Below, piece by piece: positions 24,801-37,936 of a DNA stretch of 64,000 nt. This stretch comes from Paraspadella gotoi (lineage: Eukaryota > Chaetognatha): positions 186,001-250,000 of the forward strand of contig JBJCIZ010000028.1 of assembly GCA_051294375.1 (NCBI GenBank), in the 5' to 3' direction. Below the pieces are notes generated by a model that made no database searches, was not told where the DNA came from, and saw only the letters and a list, made by a program, of their open reading frames with translations. The stretch's first letter is position 1, and each line of letters opens with the position of its first letter. The position numbers were made by a program, and so were the translations under genes.

Positions 24801-27800
24801 NNNNNNNNNNNNNNNNNNNNNNNNNNNNNNNNNNNNNNNNNNNNNNNNNNNNNNNNNNNNNNNNNNNNNNNNNNNNNNNNNNNNNNNNNNNNNNNNNNNN
24901 NNNNNNNNNNNNNNNNNNNNNNNNNNNNNNNNNNNNNNNNNNNNNNNNNNNNNNNNNNNNNNNNNNNNNNNNNNNNNNNNNNNNNNNNNNNNNNNNNNNN
25001 NNNNNNNNNNNNNNNNNNNNNNNNNNNNNNNNNNNNNNNNNNNNNNNNNNNNNNNNNNNNNNNNNNNNNNNNNNNNNNNNNNNNNNNNNNNNNNNNNNNN
25101 NNNNNNNNNNNNNNNNNNNNNNNNNNNNNNNNNNNNNNNNNNNNNNNNNNNNNNNNNNNNNNNNNNNNNNNNNNNNNNNNNNNNNNNNNNNNNNNNNNNN
25201 NNNNNNNNNNNNNNNNNNNNNNNNNNNNNNNNNNNNNNNNNNNNNNNNNNNNNNNNNNNNNNNNNNNNNNNNNNNNNNNNNNNNNNNNNNNNNNNNNNNN
25301 NNNNNNNNNNNNNNNNNNNNNNNNNNNNNNNNNNNNNNNNNNNNNNNNNNNNNNNNNNNNNNNNNNNNNNNNNNNNNNNNNNNNNNNNNNNNNNNNNNTC
25401 GAAAGCTTTGATGCCTTTCATTCCCTCTTTGTCCCAGTATTCATGCATCCATAATAGGAACCAGAGAAATCGCATGATAGTCGATTCTCGAATCTTCTCT
25501 CCGTCGACTGTAGCTTCACCAATGAGGAAAAAAGTAGAGAAAAGAGCGACAAATATGGAGGAAAACATGATTACTGTAGACACGGACGTAGGAAGCCTTT
25601 CGCTCAGAAAAAGGAGTATAACAATATTAGAAAAGAGACGGGTTGCGCCGCCTTGAATTGACGGGTGGAATCAGAGATTGAAGAAGAAATGCGGAAAACA
25701 AAAGGCGTCGAAGGAAGGCATTCTGTGGCAACGAGTAGTTTTAATTTTCTTACGATAGATGATAAGTTAAAATATTGTGTGTGGATAAAAATATTGCGTC
25801 AATTGAAAAAGATAAAAGGTTCGCCCATTCATGAAACCGCGTAACATTTTCAATGTTATACTGGCAATGAATATAATAAAATCGCGTTGAGAATTTTTAA
25901 GAAAATTTAGCACAGTTAAAATTCAATTTTTTCAATTATATTGTCTTCGGCGTCGTCGTCGTCGTCTTAGATGTAAACACTTAACACTTCTCTTAAATAA
26001 TAATGCTAATGTGAATATAACGCCACACTAAAATAAAATACCACACCATCTGACTTTTAGAACACCACATATCAAAGTATCATTCTTCGCCACCTGTCGT
26101 CTTGAAAATTGGCCTGTTTCTTCTCGCCAAAGGCCATCCCTCTCATTCTCGTCTGCGTCCGACTCTGACGCAACCAAATCGGAATTGTGACGGAGACGCA
26201 GGAAAATCGGACCCGCGTTTCCATGGCGACGACTCGGACTTCGTCTTCGACGTCGGAGGAAACGACGACGACGACGACATGAGACGAAAGAAGAAAAATC
26301 GTGAAAAAGAAAAGAAGTTTCGTCCTCGGCGTCATTTTTAAAGGGTTAAAGATATTCTGAATGAATACAAAGGTTTACAAAAAGGACCGGTAGCGCCGCT
26401 AATGGTCGAGCGGCGGAATTACGCGGAAGAAGAGTTGGGAAAGAAACAAAAGACGGGGAAAGGAACCGATTTGAAACGAAAGATAAGGCAGGAGAGGATG
26501 AGCCGAGTATAAAAGTGTGTCTTCTGATTCACTTGTAAAGTGTAACGTTCAATCTCAAAAGATTTTTAGACCGAGTCCCGTTTTGTAATAAAAATCGGAA
26601 AAAATAAATTAGCTAATTCTTCGGATTAATTCTTTCGGTCAAAACCGAAGTCGTCTTTCTATAGCACCAATTGGGAAAATGATATATGTTATATGGAGTA
26701 ATTAAAACAGATATTAAAATAACAATACTTAAATGCTATAAAGGAAAGAATAACAAATAAAATTTTAGAAGCAAACACGCTCGAAGCAGAAAAAACATAA
26801 TAAATATTTTATAAAACAAATTGTTAAATAATAACCCCAAAATGATAGAATTATAACAATAATAATCAACATTACCGCACGTCCTTAAATCTCGACATTT
26901 TCTTGTCTCCANNNNNNNNNNATTTGGAATCAGCATATTGTCCTCTTTCAAACCCATTCATTTTCCTAAATATTTTAATTAGTTTTAAGACTATGATATA
27001 TTTTTATAATTTTCAAAAAATATTTTTGGTATTTAAAATAGTTTTTGTAAATTTAATTTTTTTTTATTAAAACTGGTCTTCTTCAAAGTATCATTTTGTA
27101 TAAAAATGGAATTAATTACCTTGCACCTTTTAAGAATACTCTTGAATTTTTTTTTGAGTGATTTAATTTTTAAAACAAAAAAAATAAAATTAATTCAAAA
27201 ATTTTATTACATCATTATGTAGGCCTCGTCTCGGAGTATTTATGAGCAAAAAATGATAGGACAAGCTTCATTAATAACCGCGTTAGAGCAAATATTGTAA
27301 AAAAAAATTTTGGGGTGCTGAGCGCAATTTTTTTGAATTTTTAAAAATCCTTCAAACGGGCAATAAACCTAACGTTCCTGCATCTATTACTCAGAGCTGA
27401 GCTGATTTCAACTCCTAGTTTGAGAGATATCCATTCCCTCAACTTTTTCGAGTAAAGAAAACGCGTGCTGTAAGAAATGGAAGGCGAAATTGAGAGAGAG
27501 ACATTTTTAAGACGAGGAATCGGAGGAAATAAGGAGAAATGGAATAGAAATCTTTGTACTGCGAAGATGAGAGAGACGGGTAGAGACATCTCGTGGTGGT
27601 TTTAGGCAGTTTTTCCTGACGACGGAATATGTTGGCAGAAACAAAAGATCTCGGGAGAAACGAAATTCGAGAATATTGTTTTAACATCAAAAATATTAAA
27701 AAGCGTACATCATTTCTGATTTCTATAAACGTACACATGTCAATGTAAATAAAAAATAAGCCGAAAGTAAGACAAGGGAATTTCGCTTTAAGGAATAGTA

Positions 27801-28558
27801 AGAGTAATTCGAAAGAATGAGAATTGATTCAAAAGTNNNNNNNNNNNNNNNNNNNNNNNNNNNNNNNNNNNNNNNNNNNNNNNNNNNNNNNNNNNNNNNN
27901 NNNNNNNNNNNNNNNNNNNNNNNNNNNNNNNNNNNNNNNNNNNNNNNNNNNNNNNNNNNNNNNNNNNNNNNNNNNNNNNNNNNNNNNNNNNNNNNNNNNN
28001 NNNNNNNNNCTCTCTCTCCCTTCTCTCTCCTCTCTCTCTCTCTCTTTCGTACCCTCCCCGCTAAATTTTTCGCGCTTTGAAAATTGGTTACATTTTCCGA
28101 CAGTTATATTTATACCAATTAAACCATCTGACCTTGGTTCCTTGAATCTGGCCTGTTTCTTCCCTCCAATCGCGATTCCGTGCATCCGATTCTGATCTTT
28201 GTTTCGCATCAACCACATCGGAGCGGAAGAAGACGAACAAGAAAAGGAAACAGACCGACCGACCGTCGTAACATCGGCGAATGTCGACAAGGCGGAGGAA
28301 ATTAAGAGTTGAAAAGTCACGAAAAAAGTGAAAAAATGTGAGAAAATAAATGAAGTTAGCGTCATTTTCGACGTCGGAGGAGAAAGTATTAATGAATCGG
28401 GGAGAGAAGATTGATAGGGAGTGAAAGAAAGCGACCGGTAGAGACGTCGAGCGACGGAATTCGGAAGGAATTGAAAAAAACAAAAGGCAACGGAAGTAGT
28501 AGGTCAAGACGTAGAAAACAGACTGTTGAAAAACAGAGAGTTGAAAAAAGGTAATGGA

Positions 28559-28609
<51 letters not shown>

Positions 28610-28734
28610 GAAGGAATGGAACCGTAGTACTTATTAGGCTTTTGAACAAATTTAGAAAATTCCAGTACATACGACTTATCTAGTTGTGGAAAGCCACAAA
28701 TGAAAATAACTTAAAACGAGAGAAAGATCTGGGA

Positions 28735-28782
<48 letters not shown>

Positions 28783-31700
28783 TCCTGAATAAATAAGAAC
28801 ACATTCAGATCCGTCAATGTAGCAATCTTAAACTCCATTTAATTCGTACCTCGGGTTTTTAAACTTCGCCTGCTTCTTGTCGCCCATCGCCATCCCGTGC
28901 ATTCGGTTCTGATCTTCGTTTTGCATCATCCAAATTGGATCCGACGACGACGAACAAGAAAATGAAACAGACAGACCGACCGTAGTCACATCGGCGATCG
29001 AAGAAAAGACGGAGGAAATTAAAAATTGAAAAGAAAAGAAAAAAGTCGAGAGAAAAATAGAAATTCGAGTCATTTTTTTGGTTTTAGAGAAGAAAAACGA
29101 GTTGAATTAAGGAAATCGGAATTCTTGGATGTGATAGAGAATAGAAGAAAGCGACGGGTAGCGACGCCGAACGGCGGAAATGGGAATTAATTGAGGGAAT
29201 AAACAAAAGGCATGGGAGAGAGTGCAGGAAAAAATAACAAATAAATCAATAAATGAACTAAAAAAGTAAGTATATTACATTATTACTCTTTTAACATTAT
29301 TTTCATTAATTTCTTTATTAACATTGCATCGTTAATTAATTATTTTAACATATTTCAATAACGAAAGCCCACCAATAATCAATAATCAAATTCATAGAAA
29401 GACGTATATTAACTAATAACCGAACTAAAAGACGAACGAACAACGAAGGAACGAAGGAACGAACCGACGAACGAATGAAGGAACTAACGAAATAACGAAC
29501 AAAATAAACGAACCTTTGGTCCTTAAATCGCGACTTCCTTTTCGCGCCATAAGCGACGCCCGTCATTCTTTCGCCCGACGATTGTCTCATCCACATCGGA
29601 GTCTCTCTCGATTGACAAGAGAAGTCGACNNNNNNNNNNNNNNNNNNNNNNNNNGTCGACGTTAGGTATTAGCGCGACAGAGAGCGAGACGTCGTCGACG
29701 AGAGAGATGAGAGACGTCTTCGGCGCCGGACAGAATCGGCGTAAGAAAACGTTGAAGAGGAGAGGAGAAAGAGGAAGCTCTGAACATAGCTTAGGATGAG
29801 AGAGAGTAGAGAGAGAAGAGATGGAGAGAGAGACTGAGGAGAGAGAGAAGACCTGATGTAATTAGTTTAATTAATAAATTAATAATTAACTAATAACTGT
29901 CGACAGACGAGTGATGTAGTGACCGAAGACGGATTGTTGAAAAGAAAAAAGTTTTTTGGTTGACGAGAAAAATGAAATTCTTTGTCGATAAGCGGATGAC
30001 CTGTGTGGAAAAGAGGAAAAAGACCGGTTAGCGGACGAAAAGAGCGGGAACGAAAGGAATATATTCGAATATAGAGAGAAACAAAAGAGTTGACGATTCC
30101 AGAGTAGGCGGGGATCGCATGAGTTGAGAGCTTTTTTTAAACAATTCAAAATTAAAAATAAAAAACGTAGGATTGAATATGTATTATATATTTATTTATA
30201 ACGAAAGGGCTCCAAAAATAATAAAAGAAATTTAGTCATTCAGTTTTTAAATCATTTTATCATTTTCATCATCGATATAAAAAAAAAGGACATACGCGGA
30301 CGGCAGAAGCATTAGACAGAAAGTCAGACAGACGAACAGGACAGACAATGAGACTGATATGAGAAGCAGGCTGACGGAAAAAAATGGACGGTTTGTTTGA
30401 GCTGCCTCGACTTTCTGGCTGACTTCACGATGGCGACGATTCGTGCGTTTCAAATTGTAGTTTTGTTTATTTACAAATCGAGGTTTTAAACGGTATCATA
30501 ATTAAGTCGATAATACAGTGCCATAAATCATAAAAAAAAAGTCCTTTAAATTATAAAACAATACGGTTCTTAAACAAACGGTCTTAAAACCGTACGACGT
30601 CGCGAGGCAACTACCTCTTGACTTTAAGATTCTATACATTTTCAAAATAATTCGCGGATATCCCGATGTTCACGTTTCTTCGATCGTCTTCATTAATCGA
30701 TTCGTCGTTCTTTTCTCTCGAAACTGGGCAAAGTGAGACGCCGATATCGAATTCAGGGCCGTCGGACGTCGAGCCACTTTTTCGCCTATTACGGTCCACT
30801 GACATGCGACGCCGACATGAAAGAATACTTTATTGAAAAACATAAAAATTATATTAAAAACAATCAGAAGACTTTTTTTACCTTCTCGTCTTTTAAAATC
30901 TCACGGTTCTTCTTGTTCCGACTTGCGAGATGAGAAACGGCGACACTTGTCAAAACTGACTGAATTTCTTGATCGCGGTTCCATAATCAGGCGCCGAGTT
31001 GGATCGCAGAGAATTCCGGCGTTCGGCGCCGGAAACGAGTATCTCGTTCCGGAAATCGTTGTTGTTGTTGTGTCGGTTTCGTACGCGATCGAGAGATTCA
31101 CGAGTTGAGAGCGAAAAAATGAGACAAAGAATCGCGACAAAGTGTCAAGAACACATTTTTTTGTTGGAATTTTCGAGGCAAAGTGAAAAAAAGGACAAAG
31201 GAGATAAGGAGACAAGCAATTTTCCAAGAAGCTGACGACTGTGGCGACAGAAGGATGTTAAGAAGATAATGGAATAGGAAAAAGAAAAACTAGCTAACGC
31301 CGCCGCGCGGGATCGAATGAAACTATTAGGTTGCGTGGATTGAGCAAACAAAAGGAACGTCGTGAGATAACTAGAAGATGTCGAATTGAAATTGTCTCTT
31401 AAACAGGATATGTTTTGCTACGGTATTAAATTACGAAAATCCGATGATAACTTGACGGCCGAGATATTAAGTTTGCTAAATTACTGTACATAATAAAAGG
31501 TATAACATGACATCATTAAGCATACGTGGTATAAGACACGCCTTCGAGGTAAGTAAGTAGTAAGTATGCAAGTTACATACAAATGAGCTATTTTACCGTA
31601 GCCACCTACTTTATATTTATCATAGTGGATAAACTTTGTCTCTCTACTAAACAGACCAACCAATTGCAAATAATAACGAGAAGTTACAGGAAAGGAATAG

Positions 31701-32581
31701 TCATAATTTCAACATCTTATCTTAAGGAATAATTAATACAATTATTTATATAACTTTAGGTAAATGTTGGCAATTATGGAACTCAGTTATTATTATAAAG
31801 TTATATTTTTTATTGATCAAACTGCAATATGCAGAATTAGAATATTAAATATAATGTCCGTAAGAAGGAAAAAGGAAAAGAAAACAAATTTCAAGGTTTT
31901 ATAAATCACCCAAAATTCAAATTACATTTGCATTTATTTGCATGAAAGTGCGTTAACTTCCTAATTTATTATTCGTTGTTCTACCATCATTTATTCTTTC
32001 AATTATCATTTCAAAATAATTACGCGATAGAATGTTTAGAAAGTTAGATTAGCTTTAAAGAGTTCACACGTTACATGCCTTCACGCAAATCTGATATTTT
32101 ACGTTTTGATCACGAAATCCCATCATCTTTCTTTCTCCTCACAAGCGAGGCTTTTCATATTTCGATCTCTGATTCGATTCCAAACTGAGCATTCGATGAA
32201 ACGCAAGAAAATTGCTATGGATGCGAAGAGTCCGGAGAACGAAACGGAGAAAGTTTCAGGCGATTTCGTGAAGATTAAACGAGGCATATATGCCGAAGAT
32301 GCAGAGAAAGGAGGGGAAGGAACTTTGGGTATCGAAGGTTTAAGAAGCGAGGAAGGATAAACTTGGCGATTTTTCTGTGATTTTTTTATGCTGTTGCATA
32401 GTTGAATAAAGAAATTTTTGTGGCAGAAATGGGAGAGAAATGGAGAAGGAATAACGCGAAGAGACTAGCAGAGACACCGAGCGTCATGAATGTTGATATG
32501 AGTAGAAAAAACAAAAGAGCATCTTTCGACGGAACGGTAGAGAGAGGAGAGAGAGAGAGAGAGAGAGTAAGAGAGGTGAGA

Positions 32582-32617
<36 letters not shown>

Positions 32618-33702
32618 AGAATGAGTAGAGAGATGCAGAGGAGAGAGCAGAGGGACGATTGTAAATATTTTTTGCGTTTAAGACAGCTAAAAAAAAATCT
32701 TTTTCTGCTCAAAGTTAGCTAATTCAAAATATATTTCGTAGAAACCCGTAAGAATTTCTAAAATATTCCAACATTTCTCAAAGATTAAAAAATGACAGGA
32801 CAAGAATTAACCGAATAACACGGACAGGACGCGACACAAATTAGCTACGAACGCAAAGACTAACAGACAAGAGAGAAAAAAATTACCTCAGTTAAAGAAA
32901 GGGCAGATAGGCAAACGAATAGACAGACAAGCAATAGGAACAGTCAGGACACACTGAGACAGAGCGATACGAATAGACGTACGGACAGGAGATTAGGAGC
33001 AGCAGACAGACCAATGACCGCACAGACAGGACCCCCCCCCGCATTTCTACCTCTGATCTTTGAATCTGCATCGTCTTCTTATTTCCGACTCCAAAATCTG
33101 ATGTTTCGCCTCGACTTTTGAATTCGATACCAAATCGGACGTTCTTCGATGAATCGCGAACGAAATTCCATGATGCAACCGGAAAGCGAGACAGGATTTC
33201 CATCGAAATAGAGAGGTGGAGAAGAGAGCGAAAGAGAGGAGAGAGAAGAAGAGAGGAGGAGCAGGAGGCGAGACCATTGTTTATTTGTGTAGTTTGGTGG
33301 AGTTTTTTTTTTTAGAAAAAATAAAGAGTAGGATGGACGTTTTAAGAGATGGACAATGCGAATGAGAGGGACGAGGAAGAAGCAGGAAAGGATGGGTTAG
33401 AGACGCCGAACGGAAATAGGGAAATGAATAAAGAAAACAAAAGGCTATTCGCCGTTTTTGACTTTGAAGACGAAGAAAAATTTCATTTACATCATATGAG
33501 AAGAGAGGAAAAAAAATGAAAGGATCAGAAATTTAAAAAAAACGTTTAGAACGAAATGTTAACCCCCACGAACTTATCAAAAATAAATTTATGCCACACT
33601 TTTGAATTTTACTTTAATTTTCATTATTCAATGGTTGCACTAAACAAAAGTAGCGATTGAAAGAAAAACAAATGGACGATGGAGATGAAACAACATATTA
33701 GA

Positions 33703-33740
<38 letters not shown>

Positions 33741-36700
33741 TATTATTGATTATATTATTATTATATTACATATTAGATTATATTAGACAATAATTACGAA
33801 GGACACAACGACAAAATAATTAAAGTCGAATTACATTTTAAATTAATATTGTAGTATCTTTGTCTTTATGCCCGCTCAAAATCAGCATTTTAAATTTAAA
33901 TTTAATTAAAATTGAATTGAACATTCACATTTTCACTTCTTCCTCAAACAAACCTCCACGTAAAAACAAATTCCTTACTTTTATCAAAAATGAAAACAAA
34001 AAAACAAAAACTTGAAAATTCAACATTAAAATTGTCAAAGGAACGAAAGGTACCGGTTATTCCGACAAACAAACATTCGGTTCTAACTGTAAAACTGTTG
34101 CACCTTTCGTTCGTTAAATCTAGATTTCGGTTTCGTTCCAAAGAGCGATTCCCTGCCTAGCTCTTTTGATTGTCTCGGGGTTTCATAACCACATCGGAGT
34201 TCGCGCCGAAGAGCAGGAAATTCGCGACTTTTCGCATCCGAGAAAGCGACTTTCGCTCGTTTGGTTAATGAGTTCGAAAGATGAAGTAAAAATGAGGAAA
34301 TGATGAAGAAATGAATCTTTAAATTCGCCATCTTTGTTTTCGAGAAGGAAAGAAAAGATTCTTGATTGTTCTGTCTCTTTCGGTAAAAGAGCTCCGGTAT
34401 AGATGAGCCCTTGCGGAAATATCTCGTAGCCCAGACCTCAAGCGGCAGAAAACGGCCAGTAACTATTGGACTGTCTTGAATGAAGAGAAAAAAAAGGCTG
34501 GCTTGAAGAATGCATCGACTGCAAATATCGATAAATATTTGTGCTTTAAAAAAACGAAAAAAAATGTTAAGTAGTCGCCCTCACATGGAATGAATAGTGA
34601 ATAGTGTGAATACATGCAATCTAAGATGAACATTTGCAATTGGAAAAAAACCAATTCATATTTGAGATGTGACTTTTAATTTGAACTAATTCTTTAGTTT
34701 CGAATTTCTCATTTTTGATAGAAGACAAAAACACGATATACTCTAAAGAAAAAACTAAAAGATTAAACCTTACAATCAATTATATGTCGCGTTGTTTTTG
34801 TCAAAAATAAGCAATGCATCTGATTGCAATAAAAACTTTTTTTTTAAAGTTTAAGCCGAAAAACTCTATTTCAGACGAAAAGATTACTATATGCAAATGT
34901 GCAATTTAAGCCGACAAGATCAAATGACAATTTACCTGAGAGACCATAGAGAGAGAGCAGAGGAGAGACGAGAGAGAGAGAGAGCAGAGATGAGAGAGAG
35001 AGAGTCACAATACCTTTCGTTCTTAACCAGCGACTTTTGAGTTTTTCCCCGCAACGCAATTCCTTGCAACTGATGGTGTTGATTCTTGCCTGCCATCAGC
35101 CCACATGGTGTCTCGCAGAATCGCCCAAAACAACGGGGGGGGGGGGGGACGGCCTTTCGAAAGGCCCCAAGAATCGCGCAATCAGGTCGATGGGCTGGAA
35201 ATGCCGAGAGAATAACAATTCGAGGAAAAAAAGAAAAGAAAAAAAACGAGCAGACGATCGGATTCATCATTTTGAGAATGTAATTTAAATAGTTTTCGAA
35301 ATATTTATTTAGGAAATATTCGTTTGGCGAAAAAAGAATGTTTCAAATTAGAAATTTTAGGTGCAGAGAGAGAATCAGACGCGATTGGACAAAGCGCAAA
35401 CACGAGCGACGTCGAGCGAACGCAAAAAAGAATTACATTCAAAAACAAAAAGACGTCCCGAGAAGAAAGGCGGGATTCTATAAAATTGTAAAGTTGGCGC
35501 GTGGAAGTTTTTGTAAAACGGTTTCAATAGTTAAAATGCTTGATCAGAGAAATAGAGTTTCATTACATTTGTTTTACTGTTCAAAAGACAACGGCAAACA
35601 ATAAGTTTGATCAAATAATTACGTCAAGTCGCGCAGAAAATAAGTCGTCTTTTAGAAAGGGAAATCTTGATACAGTGTTTTATTAATACGTTTTCTTGGA
35701 TTCAGAATACAAAATCGCAAATTAGTTTTTCAACAAAAAGAAGAATTAAGGAACGGAAAACAGAATTTAGATATGTAGAACCACATAATAAATTGTCAAG
35801 TTTAAATTAAAGTATTACAATCAAAGTGAAGTTTGTCGAGAAGAATTCCGCTATAGTAATACGCTAATGTAATTGTAATTAAAGTAATAAAATCACACCT
35901 TAATTTACCGATCGCTCTTGGACCGCGCCATCTTCGCGGCGCCGATTGCCAGAATGGACCGAAGTTATTCGCGCGCTTGATCCGATTCCAAACCGGAAGC
36001 GAACGCTAGAGACGCAAGAAAAAGACGGCGTCGCCGACTCGTGAGACGCGAGTGGCTTCGACGCGAGAAGCGACGAAGACAGCCGACGAAAGAAGCCGAC
36101 AAAATTGCACAAGACCGACAGAATAAAACCGAAATCATTTTTTTATTTGATTTAAAGGAAGAATCTTGAAAATCAAAAACGACTGAGGAAAGAAAAGAGA
36201 AGAGATATTCGCTAGCCAGAGTAAGAGATTCTCTCTTGGACCGAAACGCCGCTAGAAGACATCGAGCGGAGAAAAGAATTCGCGAATGAGAGAAAGTTAA
36301 AAACAAAAGACGTTCGTCTGTAAAGTCCGTAATACTTTGCTTATCATTGCGATCGGTCGGCCTTGAAGTTAATTTTAATGTAGTTTCTAATTTACAAACT
36401 ACAAATTATAAACAAGTAGGATAAAAGAATGATCAATATAAAGTTTAAAGTTGTTAAAAAAAAGTTATTTGCCGCATCTGATAAAATTAATTCGAATGTT
36501 GCTTCATCCAATTTATATTTTTAAAGAGTTGCAGAGATTATACGAAGGAAAAATGACTCAGATTCTAGTAAACATAACGAGGAATAAATATATAAGGTAA
36601 ATGATTAAGAAATAAGAACCAATAACAATAATTATCAACGGAAACCCAAGGGGGGGGCCCCAAAAAATCAAAAAAACAAAAAAACAAAAACAACAACATC

Positions 36701-37900
36701 ACCTTTCGTCGATCGCACGCTCCTTTCGCTCGACCACCGACGCACGCATCGACCGCAAATCATTTTCTGCGAATCTGCTGCACCAAATCGGAATCTCACA
36801 GGCAGGCAGAGACGCAAGAAAAGTCGCGGTAAGAGCACGGAGTTTTCAAGTTGCCGTCGCGCGCGGAATCGCCGGATTGCGCGGACGGATATAAGGACAA
36901 GCCGTGGTCAGAATGAAGCGACAAACGGAGGCACAAAGTCCGAGAAAAAGGGACAAGGAGAGAAGAGAAAGACATTGTTGAATCGGCGAGGCGAGAGTGC
37001 TTAGAAGAAGGTAGACGGAGAATTCGAGATTAATGGAGAATAAGAGACTAGTAGCGACATCACGAGAGGAAAGCGGCAAGCGTTGCGGAAGAAAAGTTTA
37101 ACAAAAGAACAGTCATTTGTGTCAATTTTCTCTATGAAGAAAGAAGGGCAAAGAGGAAAGAAAGAAATACAAATTTTTTTTTAAACCGAAAACAAGCTAA
37201 CAATATCGGCCATTCAAAATAAATAACAAAGTCAAATACAAGACTGCCGAAAATAAAACCTATGAATTGAAATTCAAATAAAAACAAAAGACACTAACGT
37301 TTTTAAAAATCATTAATAAAAGTTATGAACTAAGTTCATAAGAAACTACAAAAAATAAACGTTTCAAGGATCAAATGGGTAAAAAATCATAAAACCGGAA
37401 AAACGTTAAAAAACGAAAAATGTTCAAAGTCAAGCAGAAGCAATAGGTTTTTTTTTTAAAATTTATAATTATAATGTGTTCAAGTAAAAGGGCAAGCGGA
37501 CCAACAATGCATAATTAAAACCTACAATCAACTATATATATATATATATATAAGCCCGAATAAACGAGACGCTAACAAAGAGTCGCTAAAACGAATCATA
37601 AGGAAAAATTTTGAGGTTTACCCATCATCTGTATTGAAATTTAACGTCAACGCATATCCCGCATTCGTTTGCTCTTTAAATAAATTAAAATACCTCGATC
37701 ACCCAGGTTTGATCATTTCAAATTTATTGACAATACCATTCATACAGTTCACGACAAATAATGTTAACCGTTTCAATGATTTGGTTGAACGCGGAAAATC
37801 TAAATAGTTGACGAAAAATTACAGTATGTAAATGAGATTAGAATATATTTCGTTTTTTTAAAATAGCCGAATTTTAGGGGGAAGATGACAGAGAGAGAGA

Positions 37901-37936
<36 letters not shown>

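Noticed and set aside
24276-25583. 435-codon frame spanning the gap
   Set aside because: Most of it is N; openness across N proves nothing. Only the two ends were used. The same applies to frames over the gaps at 51791, 57133 and 58191.
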